From assembly GCF_003597125.1 (NCBI RefSeq), contig NZ_QYYA01000003.1:188603-252602 (forward strand): a stretch of 64,000 nucleotides of DNA, given 5' to 3'. Positions 8,328 to 16,426 of the stretch are shown here, in pieces. How positions within the stretch are numbered: the first letter of the stretch is position 1; each line of letters begins with the position of its first letter. Source of the DNA: Alcanivorax profundi. GTDB taxonomy: Bacteria; Pseudomonadota; Gammaproteobacteria; Pseudomonadales; Alcanivoracaceae. Both the position numbers and the translations under genes were made by a program. The notes beneath the pieces were generated by a model. That model saw only the letters and a program-made list of their open reading frames with translations, had not been told where the DNA came from and made no database searches.

Positions 8328-8942
8328 TTAACCGATCAGGGACCCTTTGAGGGTGCGTTTGAGATCGACGCGGATGTTCTCCGCCTCTTCCAGGGTGGCA
8401 TCCATGTTCTCGTGCGTGGGGTAACGCATGAAGATCTGGCCGTCCGGGCTGACCAGAAAGACATCGCCCACCGGTTGGCTTTCGGCCGGTGCATACACCG
8501 GCGCTAGCGCTTGCCGTACGGTGTCCGGGGAGGCATGCACAGAGATCATGCCTTCCACATTGTCATTCATAAATTGGCTCAGGCTTTCCTGCGCTGGTGC
8601 GGTGTGCAGGATAACCCGGCGAACCCGGTCAATATCCTCACCCAGCGTCAGCCTGACCTGACGAACCTGATAATAGAGCGCGTTCTTGCAGCGGGTATCA
8701 CAATTCGCGTCTGCGACGTAAAGGATGGTCCACAGACCGGTCATGTCATCGCCGGTGTAGTCGTTGCCCTGGTCATCACGCACTTGCAGGTCGGCGATAT
8801 CGATATGGGGAATTAGCAGCTGACCTTTGTTGGTCCTTGGCATCTCGCGCAAGTCGATCAAGTAGCGGCCCGCCAGGGCAAACAGGATAAAGGGGCTGAT
8901 GATGGCAACCAGGGTAACGATGTTCTTCGTTTTTGGTGACAT
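8328..8942 (-). CDS. SCO1/SenC-like cytochrome oxidase assembly protein
   Basis: 204 residues from the ATG at 8942 (MSPKTKNIVTLVAII). The longer open frame to 9062 would run through the SURF1 3' end and is less likely. One N-terminal membrane anchor (~6-28) precedes a thioredoxin-like domain with ILYVADANCDTRCKNAL. The CxxxC pair corresponds to the copper-binding cysteines of SCO proteins. The downstream His ligand expected in SCO1 is not obvious; the segment reads GDVFLVSPDGQIFMRYP. It may therefore act as a thiol oxidoreductase rather than a copper chaperone. It lies between SURF1 and ctaA, so a role in oxidase maturation is well supported. Confidence 0.75.
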   Translation of the reverse strand: MSPKTKNIVTLVAIISPFILFALAGRYLIDLREMPRTNKGQLLIPHIDIADLQVRDDQGNDYTGDDMTGLWTILYVADANCDTRCKNALYYQVRQVRLTLGEDIDRVRRVILHTAPAQESLSQFMNDNVEGMISVHASPDTVRQALAPVYAPAESQPVGDVFLVSPDGQIFMRYPTHENMDATLEEAENIRVDLKRTLKGSLIG

Positions 8943-8968
8943 GGTCTGATCTGCTTCCCGGGTCGCGT

Positions 8969-9730
8969 TTAACGGCCCTGTTGCTGAGTGAGGCGCTTGC
9001 GTTGTGCCCGGCTGGCGGCAAACAGGAAAATCACCAGCGCCGCGATGGCCAGGCAGAGCCACTGCAAGGCATACGCCTTGTGCCGTTCGGGGCCCATCGG
9101 CGTGACGTCTTGCCAGTGGCGGGGCAGGGGTGTCAGGCCGCCCAGCGCCAATTCCGGGGTGACCCGGATTTCAAAGGGCGCCAATTCTACCCCAAGTTTT
9201 TCGCCAATGGCGCCAAAATCCACTTTTTGCACCCGTAATGGCCACTGATTGTCCGGCAATTCCTCCTCCTGCAGGACAAAGGGGGAGCCAGAGGTGTGGT
9301 AGACCGTACCTGTAACCACCAGGCTGCCCTCGACAGAGGGAATGTCTGGCAGAACTTGTCGGCTGGCTCCTCTGGGTAACCAGCCCCGGTTAATCAGCAC
9401 CCACAGCCCGGAGTGGGTCTGCATCGGGCTTAGCAGGTGGTATCCCGCTATGCCGTTTAAGGTGCGGTTATCCAGTAATACCGGATGTGCATTATCTACC
9501 ACGCCCTCAAGGCGGGCAGATCGGTGGAGAGGGCTGGCATCGTTCAACAGCGCGTCGAGGCTCGCCGGCGTCATTGCAGATCGTTCTGCCTGTTGCGCCA
9601 ACCAGATGCGTTTTTCTTCCGCCCGTTCCAGTTGCCACCAGCTCAGGCGCAAGCATACCCCGACCACCATGAACAGTGACGTGAAGGCAATCAGGGTCAT
9701 CCAGCGTGAACCGTTGCGATGGCTTGCCAT
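8969..9730 (-). CDS. SURF1 family cytochrome oxidase assembly protein
   Basis: 253 residues. The typical SURF1 layout is present: an N-terminal membrane helix (MTLIAFTSLFMVVGVCLRLSW) and a C-terminal one (YALQWLCLAIAALVIFLFAA) flank a periplasmic domain with WQLERAEEK, LLDNRTLNGIAGYHLLSPM, WVLINRGWLPRG and the terminal HKAYALQW. SURF1 helps insert heme A into subunit I of the aa3 oxidase. The ATG at 9730 is clear. It is the first gene of the minus-strand assembly cluster and is divergent from the DUF2909 gene at 9882. Confidence 0.9.
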   Translation of the reverse strand: MASHRNGSRWMTLIAFTSLFMVVGVCLRLSWWQLERAEEKRIWLAQQAERSAMTPASLDALLNDASPLHRSARLEGVVDNAHPVLLDNRTLNGIAGYHLLSPMQTHSGLWVLINRGWLPRGASRQVLPDIPSVEGSLVVTGTVYHTSGSPFVLQEEELPDNQWPLRVQKVDFGAIGEKLGVELAPFEIRVTPELALGGLTPLPRHWQDVTPMGPERHKAYALQWLCLAIAALVIFLFAASRAQRKRLTQQQGR

Positions 9731-9881
9731 GATCAGAGGCTCCGTAGTCAGGGCCAGTGATGTCGCTGACTACACCATATTTAGTGGGCAGCACCGCGAC
9801 CGGTCAGTACAATGGCGGCACATTCTACATAGGACGACACAGGAGTACAGGTGTGTCGTTCCCCAAGGAGCAAGTCATTCC

Positions 9882-10178
9882 ATGTGGTGGGTAAAGCTGA
9901 TTGTAATCGTACTGCTGCTGGCGGCGGTGTTTTCCCTGGGACGAGCCCTGATGGGGCTGGTGCAGGGTGACAGCAAATCCGGCAAGACCATGCGTGCGTT
10001 GGCGTGGCGGGTGGGATTTTCGGTGGTGATTTTCCTGTTTATCCTGCTGAGCATGGTGATGGGCTGGATTGCACCACACGATGTTAATCCGACGCTTCGC
10101 TATGGGCAGCCTATCGAGTCGTCTGCTGCGCCGTCGCCAACCTCTCCTGTTGGCCAGGCTCCTGGCGAGCAACCGTAA
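9882..10178 (+). CDS. Twin transmembrane protein (DUF2909)
   Basis: 98 residues from the ATG at 9882 with AAGGAG at 9865-9870. There are two membrane helices (MWWVKLIVIVLLLAAVFSLG and the VGFSVVIFLFILLSMVMGW region) joined by a short polar loop with DSKSGKTMRALAWRV, which is the DUF2909/twin-TM pattern found beside cytochrome oxidase clusters in Pseudomonas-type bacteria. The C-terminal ~30 residues are Pro/Ser-rich and periplasmic or cytoplasmic. It is probably an accessory of the aa3 oxidase by context; no biochemical role is known. Confidence 0.8.
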   Translation: MWWVKLIVIVLLLAAVFSLGRALMGLVQGDSKSGKTMRALAWRVGFSVVIFLFILLSMVMGWIAPHDVNPTLRYGQPIESSAAPSPTSPVGQAPGEQP

Positions 10179-10505
10179 AAGCCCCGTAAAAAGCGGATTT
10201 GGCTGTGAACCCGCCGCGGTGAACAGGCTCAAAAACATGGAATCCAGTAGCTGGGGAGCCCAGTCATGTTCGTGATGCGTTTGATTCTGATGGTGTTTAT
10301 TCGGCTCGTGGCCCGTGCGGAGCAAGGCCCAGTGGTAGCGAACCCGGAGTCGGCAGGGACGCTGCCCGTAAAAACTTCCCGGCAAAAGAATTTTGTCTTG
10401 CCGGGGAACTTGTTGCCGTAACCGTGTTCTTATTACCTGAAAGCGATACGTTTTCTCCTCCAAGAAATATCAGGCAACCCTCGGGCGTACGAGTCAATCG
10501 GCGCC
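10179..10505. other. Intergenic region, 327 bp
   Basis: Between the plus-strand DUF2909 gene and the minus-strand DUF1820 gene, which converge here. It holds a minus-strand terminator (10370-10408). A 51-codon plus-strand open frame (10266-10421) runs through that hairpin and was not accepted as a gene. Confidence 0.5.
10370..10408 (-). terminator. Rho-independent terminator after the DUF1820 gene
   Basis: Arms ttcccggcaa (10376-10385) and ttgccggggaa (10398-10408) form a GC-rich stem with one bulge. Read on the minus strand it is followed by five Ts (the A-run 10370-10374 on the plus strand). It lies about 100 bp after the stop of the minus-strand gene ending at 10506. Confidence 0.6.
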
Positions 10506-10832
10506 CTATTTTTTTGTCGGTGCAGGGGGGTAGGGAAAAGGGGTGATGTTTGAGGCCTTGCTGTCAGTAATCTTTCCTGTTCCTGGCGTGTTCACTTCAT
10601 CAATGCGAATCACGGCATGCAGGGGAATAAAGGAACGGGTCACATCGGCGAACAGGCTTTGCAGTTTTTCCTGGGCGGGGTCCACAACGACGCCTGAACG
10701 CTCCCCGAACATGAACGCTTCCACTTCGATAAAGCCATACAGCTCACTTTGATATATCTGTGAGGCATAAACCTCCATAACTTCGCCGTTGTTATGGAAT
10801 ATCACCCGATACACTTGCCGCTCTTCCGACAT
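10506..10832 (-). CDS. DUF1820 family protein
   Basis: 108 residues from the ATG at 10832 (MSEERQVYRVIFHNNGEVMEVYA); the in-frame extension to 10916 has no ribosome site and weak codon sense. The protein is small and soluble with no signal peptide. The conserved core YASQIYQSELYGFIEVEAFMFG and SLFADVTRSFIPLHAVIRIDEV match the PF08850 family of gammaproteobacterial proteins. The C-terminal 25 residues are Pro/Lys-rich and probably disordered. Function unknown. It is divergent from coxB across a 388-bp gap. Confidence 0.8.
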   Translation of the reverse strand: MSEERQVYRVIFHNNGEVMEVYASQIYQSELYGFIEVEAFMFGERSGVVVDPAQEKLQSLFADVTRSFIPLHAVIRIDEVNTPGTGKITDSKASNITPFPYPPAPTKK

Positions 10833-11220
10833 GATCGTCTGCTCACCCGCTAATGGAAAATGGCCGCGGAGTCTAGCACAGGGAGTGACCGCGCATATGC
10901 CTGAAATCCCTACCATTTGGCTGGACTTTAATAACCTGAATGACTACAGTTGGCGCCCATAAATGCAATGGGACATTTTGCCGCACCCATGGCAAGTCGG
11001 TGTGATCAGGGTGGCTGGGTACTAGCTCTTTGATTTCACTGACGTTTGTGCTCTGTGCGATAGCAATAAACGACCACCCCCTTGGTTGTTGCTGTCCGGA
11101 GACTGGTGTGGGGCGGGTCTCGCTGTATCAATCCTGAAACTTCGCTTTCCAGGTGCCGGTGACGGCAAAGAACAAGCGTGCCCATAAGAGGCAACGCTGG
11201 GGAAAACAGGGAGCAAACGC
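10833..11220. other. Divergent promoter region of coxB and the DUF1820 gene, 388 bp
   Basis: The gap between two divergent start codons must hold promoters for both. No convincing -35/-10 pair was picked out for the coxB operon. The coxB Shine-Dalgarno (AGGGAG) lies just before 11221. No gene or repeat is evident. Confidence 0.4.
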
Positions 11221-12429
11221 ATGCAGTCAACTCTGTTCCACCGCGCGGCGGTCGGTCTTACGTCACTGATGATCAGTGGCATGACCTTCGCCAGCGACTG
11301 GACCGAACGTTCCAATCTTGATCTGCGACCCGGTGTCACCGCGGTCAGCCAGGAAATTCAAGACCTTCATACCACCGTTCTCTGGATCGTGACCGTTATC
11401 GGTCTGCTGGTGTTCGGCCTGATCGTGTTCTCCATGATCCGCCATCGCCGCGCCAAGAACCCCAATCCCGCCACGTTTCACGAGCATGTGCTCCTGGAAG
11501 TCCTGTGGACCGTGATTCCCTTCGTGATTCTGATCGCCATGGCGGTACCGGCCACACGCGTGCTGGTCAAACTGGATGACACAGCAGAATCCGAGCTGAC
11601 GGTGAAGGTGACCGGCTACCGCTGGAAGTGGAGCTATGAGTACCTGACTTACGAAGACGACAACGATATTGGTGTGTCCTTCTTCTCCAACCTGGCGACC
11701 CCGCCGGAACAGTACAACAACCCGGTTCTCGCCGGTGGCCTGTTCCCCTATGGCACGGCCAAGGATCGGGTCGGTCAGGAAGCTCCCGAGAAGGACCACA
11801 ACTATCAGCTGGAAGTAGACAATAAGCTGGTCATCCCCTCTGGTCAGAAAGTACGTTTCCTGGTGACTTCTGACGACGTGATCCACTCCTTCTGGGTGCC
11901 GGACTTCGGTGGCAAGAAAGATGCAATCCCCGGCTTCGTCAACGAAACCTGGGCATTGGTGCCGGAAGGCAAGGAAGGCACCTACTACGGTCAGTGTGCT
12001 GAATTGTGTGGCAAGAACCACGCCTTCATGCCAATTGCCGTGGAAGTGGTGACCCAGGCGGAATTCCGTGACTGGATTGCCGAAGAGAAAGAAAAAGCCG
12101 CATCCGGCCCTGACCTGACGCCGTTCTCCGGTCTTGACCAGGCCATGGAAGAAGGTGAGCAGGTTTACGCCTCTGCCTGTGCCCTGTGTCACGGTGCCAA
12201 CGGTGAAGGCGGGATTGGTCTGCCGTTCGCGGGCACGGATTTCGCCACCAAGAGCGAATATCTGAACGAACATATCGATGTGCTGGTAAATGGCCGTGCT
12301 GCCATGCCCGCATTCAAGGCTCAGCTGACTCCGCGCCAGATAGCGGCGGTAGTTACCTACGAGCGTAACGCTTTCGGCAACGACACCGGCGATCTGATTC
12401 AGCCCGCCGATGTTAACGACCACGAATAA
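11221..12429 (+). CDS. coxB: Cytochrome c oxidase subunit II with C-terminal cytochrome c domain
   Basis: 402 residues. A signal peptide (residues 1-~24) and two membrane helices (~45-70 and ~88-110) are followed by the periplasmic CuA cupredoxin domain. Its ligands are visible in SDDVIHSFWVPDFG and YYGQCAELCGKNHAFM (C-x3-C, H, M). After residue ~300 comes a fused class I cytochrome c domain with the heme site CALCHG and the axial methionine in GRAAMPAFKAQL. It accepts electrons from cytochrome c and passes them to subunit I. It is the first gene of coxB-coxA-ctaG-coxC, with coxA 14 bp downstream. The fused heme makes this a caa3-type subunit II. Confidence 0.97.
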   Translation: MQSTLFHRAAVGLTSLMISGMTFASDWTERSNLDLRPGVTAVSQEIQDLHTTVLWIVTVIGLLVFGLIVFSMIRHRRAKNPNPATFHEHVLLEVLWTVIPFVILIAMAVPATRVLVKLDDTAESELTVKVTGYRWKWSYEYLTYEDDNDIGVSFFSNLATPPEQYNNPVLAGGLFPYGTAKDRVGQEAPEKDHNYQLEVDNKLVIPSGQKVRFLVTSDDVIHSFWVPDFGGKKDAIPGFVNETWALVPEGKEGTYYGQCAELCGKNHAFMPIAVEVVTQAEFRDWIAEEKEKAASGPDLTPFSGLDQAMEEGEQVYASACALCHGANGEGGIGLPFAGTDFATKSEYLNEHIDVLVNGRAAMPAFKAQLTPRQIAAVVTYERNAFGNDTGDLIQPADVNDHE

Positions 12430-12443
12430 GGGAGGGGATAGCA

Positions 12444-14051
12444 ATGTCTACTGCAGCTGCAACCCATGATGATCATCACGATCATCACCACGCCCCGACC
12501 GGCCTGAAACGCTGGCTATTCAGCACCAACCACAAAGATATCGGTACCCTGTACCTGTGGTTCAGCTTTGCCATGTTCCTGGTTGGCGGTTTCATGGCCA
12601 TGGTTATTCGTGCCGAGCTTCTCGAGCCTGGCATGCAGTTCGTGGATCCGGAATTCTTCAACCAGATGACCACCGTGCACGGTCTGGTCATGGTGTTTGG
12701 TGCGGTAATGCCCGCCACGGTTGGCCTGGCCAACTGGATGATCCCGCTGATGATCGGTGCGCCGGATATGGCGCTGCCGCGGATGAACAACTGGTCCTTC
12801 TGGATCTTGCCGTTCGCCTTTGGCATCCTGATCTTCGCCGTGCTGATGAGCGCCTTTGGTGCCGGTAACCCCAGCGCGCCGAACTTCGGCTGGACTTTCT
12901 ACGCGCCGCTGTCGACCAAGTACGGTCCGGCATCTACCGACCTGTTCATTCTGTCCGTTCACATGATGGGTATCTCCTCCATCATGGGTGCGATCAACGT
13001 GGTAGTAACTGTCTTCAACATGCGTGCCCCGGGCATGACCCTGATGAAGATGCCGCTGTTCGTGTGGACCTGGCTGATTACCGCCTTCCTGCTGATTGCC
13101 GTTATCCCGGTATTGGCCGGTGCGGTGACCATGATGCTGACAGACCGTCACTTCGGCACCAGCTTCTTTGATGCTGCTGGTGGTGGTGACCCGGTACTGT
13201 TCCAGCACGTGTTCTGGTTCTTCGGGCACCCTGAGGTGTACATCATGATCCTGCCGAGCTTCGGCATCGTGTCAGCGATCATTCCGGCCTTTGCCCGCAA
13301 GCCGCTGTTCGGTTACGCCTCCATGGTGTACGCGACCGCGTCCATTGCACTGCTGTCCTTCGTGGTATGGGCTCACCACATGTTCACCGTGGGCATGCCG
13401 CTGGCCGGTACCCTGTTCTTCATGTACATGACCATGCTGATCTCCGTACCCACCGGTGTGAAGGTGTTCAACTGGGTCGCCACCATGTGGCGCGGTTCCC
13501 TGACCTTTGAACTGCCGATGAAGTGGGCGATCGCGTTCGTGATCCTGTTCACCTGTGGTGGCCTCTCTGGTCTGATGCTGGCGATCACGCCGGTGGACTT
13601 CCAGTATCACGATACCTACTTCGTCGTGGCTCACTTCCACTATGTACTGGTGACCGGTGCCATCTTCTCCATCTTTGCTGCGGCCTACTACTGGTTGCCC
13701 AAGTGGTCTGGTGTGATGCCGAGCAAGCTGCTGGGTGAGCTGCATTTCTGGAACTCCCTGATTTCCGCCAACCTGCTGTTCTTCCCGATGCACTTTGTGG
13801 GTCTGGCCGGTATGCCGCGTCGCTACGCTGACTACGCGCTGCAGTTTGCGGACTACAACTTCTGGATTTCCATCGGTGGTTTCTGGTTCGGTCTGTCCCA
13901 GGTGATCTTCCTGATCGTGGCCATTCGTTGTGCCATGAAGAAGGGTGAGCCGGCCCCGGCCAAGCCTTGGGAAGGTGCAGAAGGTCTGGAATGGGAAGTG
14001 CCGTCGCCGGCGCCGTTCCACACTTTCGACACTCCGCCGGTTATCAAGTAA
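12444..14051 (+). CDS. coxA: Cytochrome c oxidase subunit I (aa3-type)
   Basis: 535 residues, twelve-helix proton-pumping core of the terminal oxidase. Recognisable heme and copper sites include TTVHGLVMVFGAVMPA (low-spin heme His), WFFGHPEVYIMILPSFG (the His-Tyr crosslink pair of CuB), VWAHHMFTVGM (CuB His pair) and YFVVAHFHYVLVTGA (heme a3 and heme a His). The N-terminus is His/Asp-rich (HDDHHDHHHA) before GLKRWLFSTNHKDIGTLY. Start at the ATG at 12444 is fixed by GGGAGGGG just upstream. Length is normal for the family. Confidence 0.98.
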   Translation: MSTAAATHDDHHDHHHAPTGLKRWLFSTNHKDIGTLYLWFSFAMFLVGGFMAMVIRAELLEPGMQFVDPEFFNQMTTVHGLVMVFGAVMPATVGLANWMIPLMIGAPDMALPRMNNWSFWILPFAFGILIFAVLMSAFGAGNPSAPNFGWTFYAPLSTKYGPASTDLFILSVHMMGISSIMGAINVVVTVFNMRAPGMTLMKMPLFVWTWLITAFLLIAVIPVLAGAVTMMLTDRHFGTSFFDAAGGGDPVLFQHVFWFFGHPEVYIMILPSFGIVSAIIPAFARKPLFGYASMVYATASIALLSFVVWAHHMFTVGMPLAGTLFFMYMTMLISVPTGVKVFNWVATMWRGSLTFELPMKWAIAFVILFTCGGLSGLMLAITPVDFQYHDTYFVVAHFHYVLVTGAIFSIFAAAYYWLPKWSGVMPSKLLGELHFWNSLISANLLFFPMHFVGLAGMPRRYADYALQFADYNFWISIGGFWFGLSQVIFLIVAIRCAMKKGEPAPAKPWEGAEGLEWEVPSPAPFHTFDTPPVIK

Positions 14052-14072
14052 CGGACACGGAACGAGGGCACT

Positions 14073-14651
14073 ATGAGCGACAATCAGCCTCTCAGCGTGG
14101 AAGAACGCAACAAGCGTACGCTGAAAAAGCTGGTGATCTGGGCGGTGGCCATGTTTGGCTTTGCCTTTCTCATGGTGCCTTTTTATAACGTGATCTGTGA
14201 CATCACCGGACTGAACGGAAAGACATCCAGTACGGCAGCTACGCAAGCCCCGGAAAAGGTGGTAGCTGATCGTACCGTGACAGTGGAGTTCATTACCCAG
14301 AGAGGGGATGGCATCAGCGGTGAGTTCACCTCTGAGACCAAACGGGTAAAAGTCCACCCGGGTGAAATCACCCTGGTGCATTTTTACGCCACTAACCCCA
14401 CAGGCTCGGACATGGTGACCCAGAGCATCCCGTCGGTAACCCCGGGGGAGGCTGCGCGGTACCTGCACAAGACCCAGTGCTTCTGCTTCGATCAGCAGAC
14501 TCTGGCGGCAGGCGAGCGCAAGGACATGCCCATGATCTTCTATCTGGACCCTGAAATTCCGCGTCACATCAATCAATTCACTCTGTCGTACACGATCTTC
14601 GACGTGACAGAGCGGGTCGCCGGTAAAAACAACAGCGTGGCTGTGAACTGA
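14073..14651 (+). CDS. ctaG: Cytochrome c oxidase assembly protein CtaG/Cox11
   Basis: 192 residues. The protein is a copper chaperone that delivers CuB to subunit I. One N-terminal helix (LVIWAVAMFGFAFLMVPFYNVIC) anchors a periplasmic Ig-like domain with the copper-binding motif KTQCFCFDQQTL (CxC) and the conserved PVxFYLDPE-type strand (DMPMIFYLDPEI). It lies between coxA and coxC, the order seen in Pseudomonas, 21 bp after coxA. The start ATG has AGGG nine bases upstream. Confidence 0.93.
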   Translation: MSDNQPLSVEERNKRTLKKLVIWAVAMFGFAFLMVPFYNVICDITGLNGKTSSTAATQAPEKVVADRTVTVEFITQRGDGISGEFTSETKRVKVHPGEITLVHFYATNPTGSDMVTQSIPSVTPGEAARYLHKTQCFCFDQQTLAAGERKDMPMIFYLDPEIPRHINQFTLSYTIFDVTERVAGKNNSVAVN

Positions 14652-14679
14652 TAACAGCCGGTTGTAGAGGAGAATTTTG

Positions 14680-15558
14680 ATGGCTACTGACAAGTATTAC
14701 GTACCGGAAAGCAGCCCCTGGCCGCTGACTGCGTCCATCGGTCTGTGCATGACCGCGGTGGGCGGCGCACATTTCATCCAGCAAAGCACCATGGCAGATA
14801 TGGCGCCGAGCTTTAGTGGCAAGCCCCTGTTCTTCCTGGGCCTGGCCTGGCTGCTGGTGGTTCTGGCCCTGTGGTGGCGCGATACCATCAAGGAATCTGT
14901 TGGTGGTCTGCACAGCAATCAGCTGGGCGGTTCCTACCGTCAGGGCATGCTGTGGTTCATCTTCTCCGAGGTGATGTTCTTTGCCGCCTTCTTTGGCGCC
15001 ATGTTCTACACCCGTTGGCTGATCATCCCGTGGTTGTCCGGTGAAGGTTCCGGCGCCATGACCCACGAACTGCTGTGGCCGAACTTCCAGGCCATGTGGC
15101 CGCTGACGGAAACCCCGGACGGCACTACCACCACCCCGATGGGTGCCTGGGGCCTGCCCGCCATCAATACGGCGATCCTGTTAGTGTCCTCTGTCACCCT
15201 GACTATCGCCCACCACGCTCTGCTGGAAGGCAAGCGCGGTACCCTGATTCTGTTCCAGGCGGCCACGGTTGTCCTGGGGGTGATCTTCCTGGGCCTGCAG
15301 GCGCTGGAATACGTTCACGCCTATGACATGGGCCTGACTCTGGACGCTGGTATCTACGGCAGCCTGTTTTTCCTGCTGACCGGTTTCCACGGTGCCCACG
15401 TGACCATTGGCACCATCTTCCTGTTCATCACCCTGATCCGCGTACTCAAGGGGCATTTCAGTGAAGATAATTGCTTTGCCTGGGAAGCGGGTGCCTGGTA
15501 CTGGCACTTTGTGGACGTGGTATGGCTGTTCCTGTTCGTGACGGTCTACTGGTTGTAA
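14680..15558 (+). CDS. coxC: Cytochrome c oxidase subunit III
   Basis: 292 residues from the ATG at 14680, with AGAGGAG at 14666-14672; the TTG codon just before is not needed. It is a seven-helix subunit with family motifs YYVPESSPWPLTASIGL at the N-terminus, FIFSEVMFFAAFFGAMFY, LLEGKRGTLILFQA and the terminal EAGAWYWHFVDVVWLFLFV. It stabilises subunit I and supports proton uptake. It is the last gene of the oxidase operon and is followed at 15583 by a strong terminator. Confidence 0.97.
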   Translation: MATDKYYVPESSPWPLTASIGLCMTAVGGAHFIQQSTMADMAPSFSGKPLFFLGLAWLLVVLALWWRDTIKESVGGLHSNQLGGSYRQGMLWFIFSEVMFFAAFFGAMFYTRWLIIPWLSGEGSGAMTHELLWPNFQAMWPLTETPDGTTTTPMGAWGLPAINTAILLVSSVTLTIAHHALLEGKRGTLILFQAATVVLGVIFLGLQALEYVHAYDMGLTLDAGIYGSLFFLLTGFHGAHVTIGTIFLFITLIRVLKGHFSEDNCFAWEAGAWYWHFVDVVWLFLFVTVYWL

Positions 15559-15582
15559 TTTCTGGTACGACAGGCTTCACGC

Positions 15583-15608
15583 AAAAAACCCGCTTCGGCG
15601 GGTTTTTT
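15583..15608 (+). terminator. Strong Rho-independent terminator after coxC
   Basis: A run of A, then acccgc-ttcg-gcgggt and seven Ts: a GC stem closed by a TTCG tetraloop with a perfect T-tract, 25 bp after the coxC stop. The A/T symmetry would let it work on both strands. It separates the oxidase operon from the caspase envelope operon. Confidence 0.92.
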
Positions 15609-15721
15609 TGTGGGCTTTTGTTTCGCTGATTCACCATGTCCCGGCCGGGGTCGCTTCAATCTTCATACCAATACCGGCTAACTGTTTTTCGCGATTGCGT
15701 GTTCAGAACCGGTGTTCGGTC

Positions 15722-15757
15722 CCTCTTACTGAAACAAGAGGTCAGGTGACGGTCACC
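15722..15757 (+). promoter_or_regulatory. Hairpin and 13-bp perfect palindrome upstream of the caspase envelope operon
   Basis: Two dyads lie 25-60 bp before the first start codon (15782): cctctt/aagagg (15722-15727 and 15736-15741) and ggtgac-g-gtcacc (15745-15757). The second is a perfect odd palindrome, the shape of a dimeric repressor or activator site. No -10/-35 pair was assigned, so whether it acts on DNA or in the leader RNA is open. Confidence 0.35.
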
Positions 15758-15781
15758 GACCAGGTTTCTGCTGGAGCGATC

Positions 15782-16372
15782 ATGAAGACCCCATTCTCTC
15801 TCTCTGCCCTGTTTTGCGCCGTTCTGGTGACAGGCTGTGCCAACAAGAACGTTGATGTCACACCGGTTCCTGATGACATCACGCTACCTGACTGGGTATT
15901 GAACCCGCCGAATGACGCACAGTTTGTCGGCACAGACTGCACGGCATTCAACGGCAACATGAATATCAGCAAGCAGGCTTCCTCTGCCAACGCACGGTTG
16001 GAGCTGGCCCAGCAGATTTCCGTTGCGGTGGATAGCCTGGTTGAAACCATGGCGAACCGTACTGGTACGGGCAGCGGCCGTGCCGCTGAGGGCTCCGATT
16101 TCACAGCGGTTTCTGAGCAGCTGACCGAACAAAGCCTGGATGGCGCCATCCTTGATGCGGTGGCCTTCGGCAAGATCGAAGGTGACACCCAGCTGTGCAC
16201 CATGTGGGTTCTGAATGGCGATCGCAGCAGAGCGCTGTTTGACAGTCTTGTGTCTGCGCAGGGGGCAACACTGGATGCACGTGATGAGAATGTCCTCTAT
16301 CAGCAATTTCTGTCTTCTCAGGCTCGCCAACGTCTGGATGCCGCCCGTAACCGGGATGGCGCGAGCCTCTGA
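15782..16372 (+). CDS. LPP20-like lipoprotein, first gene of the caspase envelope operon
   Basis: 196 residues from the ATG at 15782 with GGAG upstream. The signal peptide ends in the lipobox LVTGC (Cys ~20). The body resembles the LPP20 fold: PDWVLNPPNDAQFVGTDC, then an Ala-rich helix where residues before and after SANARLELAQQISVAVDSLV follow the A-x-A-x2-ELA pattern. The residue after the lipid Cys is Ala, which in E. coli sorting would send it to the outer membrane. It is 54 bp upstream of the outer-membrane protein gene on the same strand. LPP20 proteins are surface or periplasmic with no known enzymatic role. Confidence 0.75.
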   Translation: MKTPFSLSALFCAVLVTGCANKNVDVTPVPDDITLPDWVLNPPNDAQFVGTDCTAFNGNMNISKQASSANARLELAQQISVAVDSLVETMANRTGTGSGRAAEGSDFTAVSEQLTEQSLDGAILDAVAFGKIEGDTQLCTMWVLNGDRSRALFDSLVSAQGATLDARDENVLYQQFLSSQARQRLDAARNRDGASL

Positions 16373-16426
16373 CCACGACAACGCAAGAACCAACGGGATC
16401 ATCCACTGAGAGAAGGCAGGTGCAGC

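Noticed and set aside
10266-10421. 51-codon plus-strand frame starting MFVMRLILMVF
   Set aside because: It runs through the terminator hairpin of the opposite-strand gene and its composition after residue 20 is not protein-like.
11263-12444. 393-codon minus-strand frame over coxB
   Set aside because: Shadow of coxB; no domain or ribosome site.
13272-14693. 473-codon minus-strand frame over coxA and ctaG
   Set aside because: Antisense to clearly conserved oxidase genes, His/Gly/Arg-rich composition without domains.
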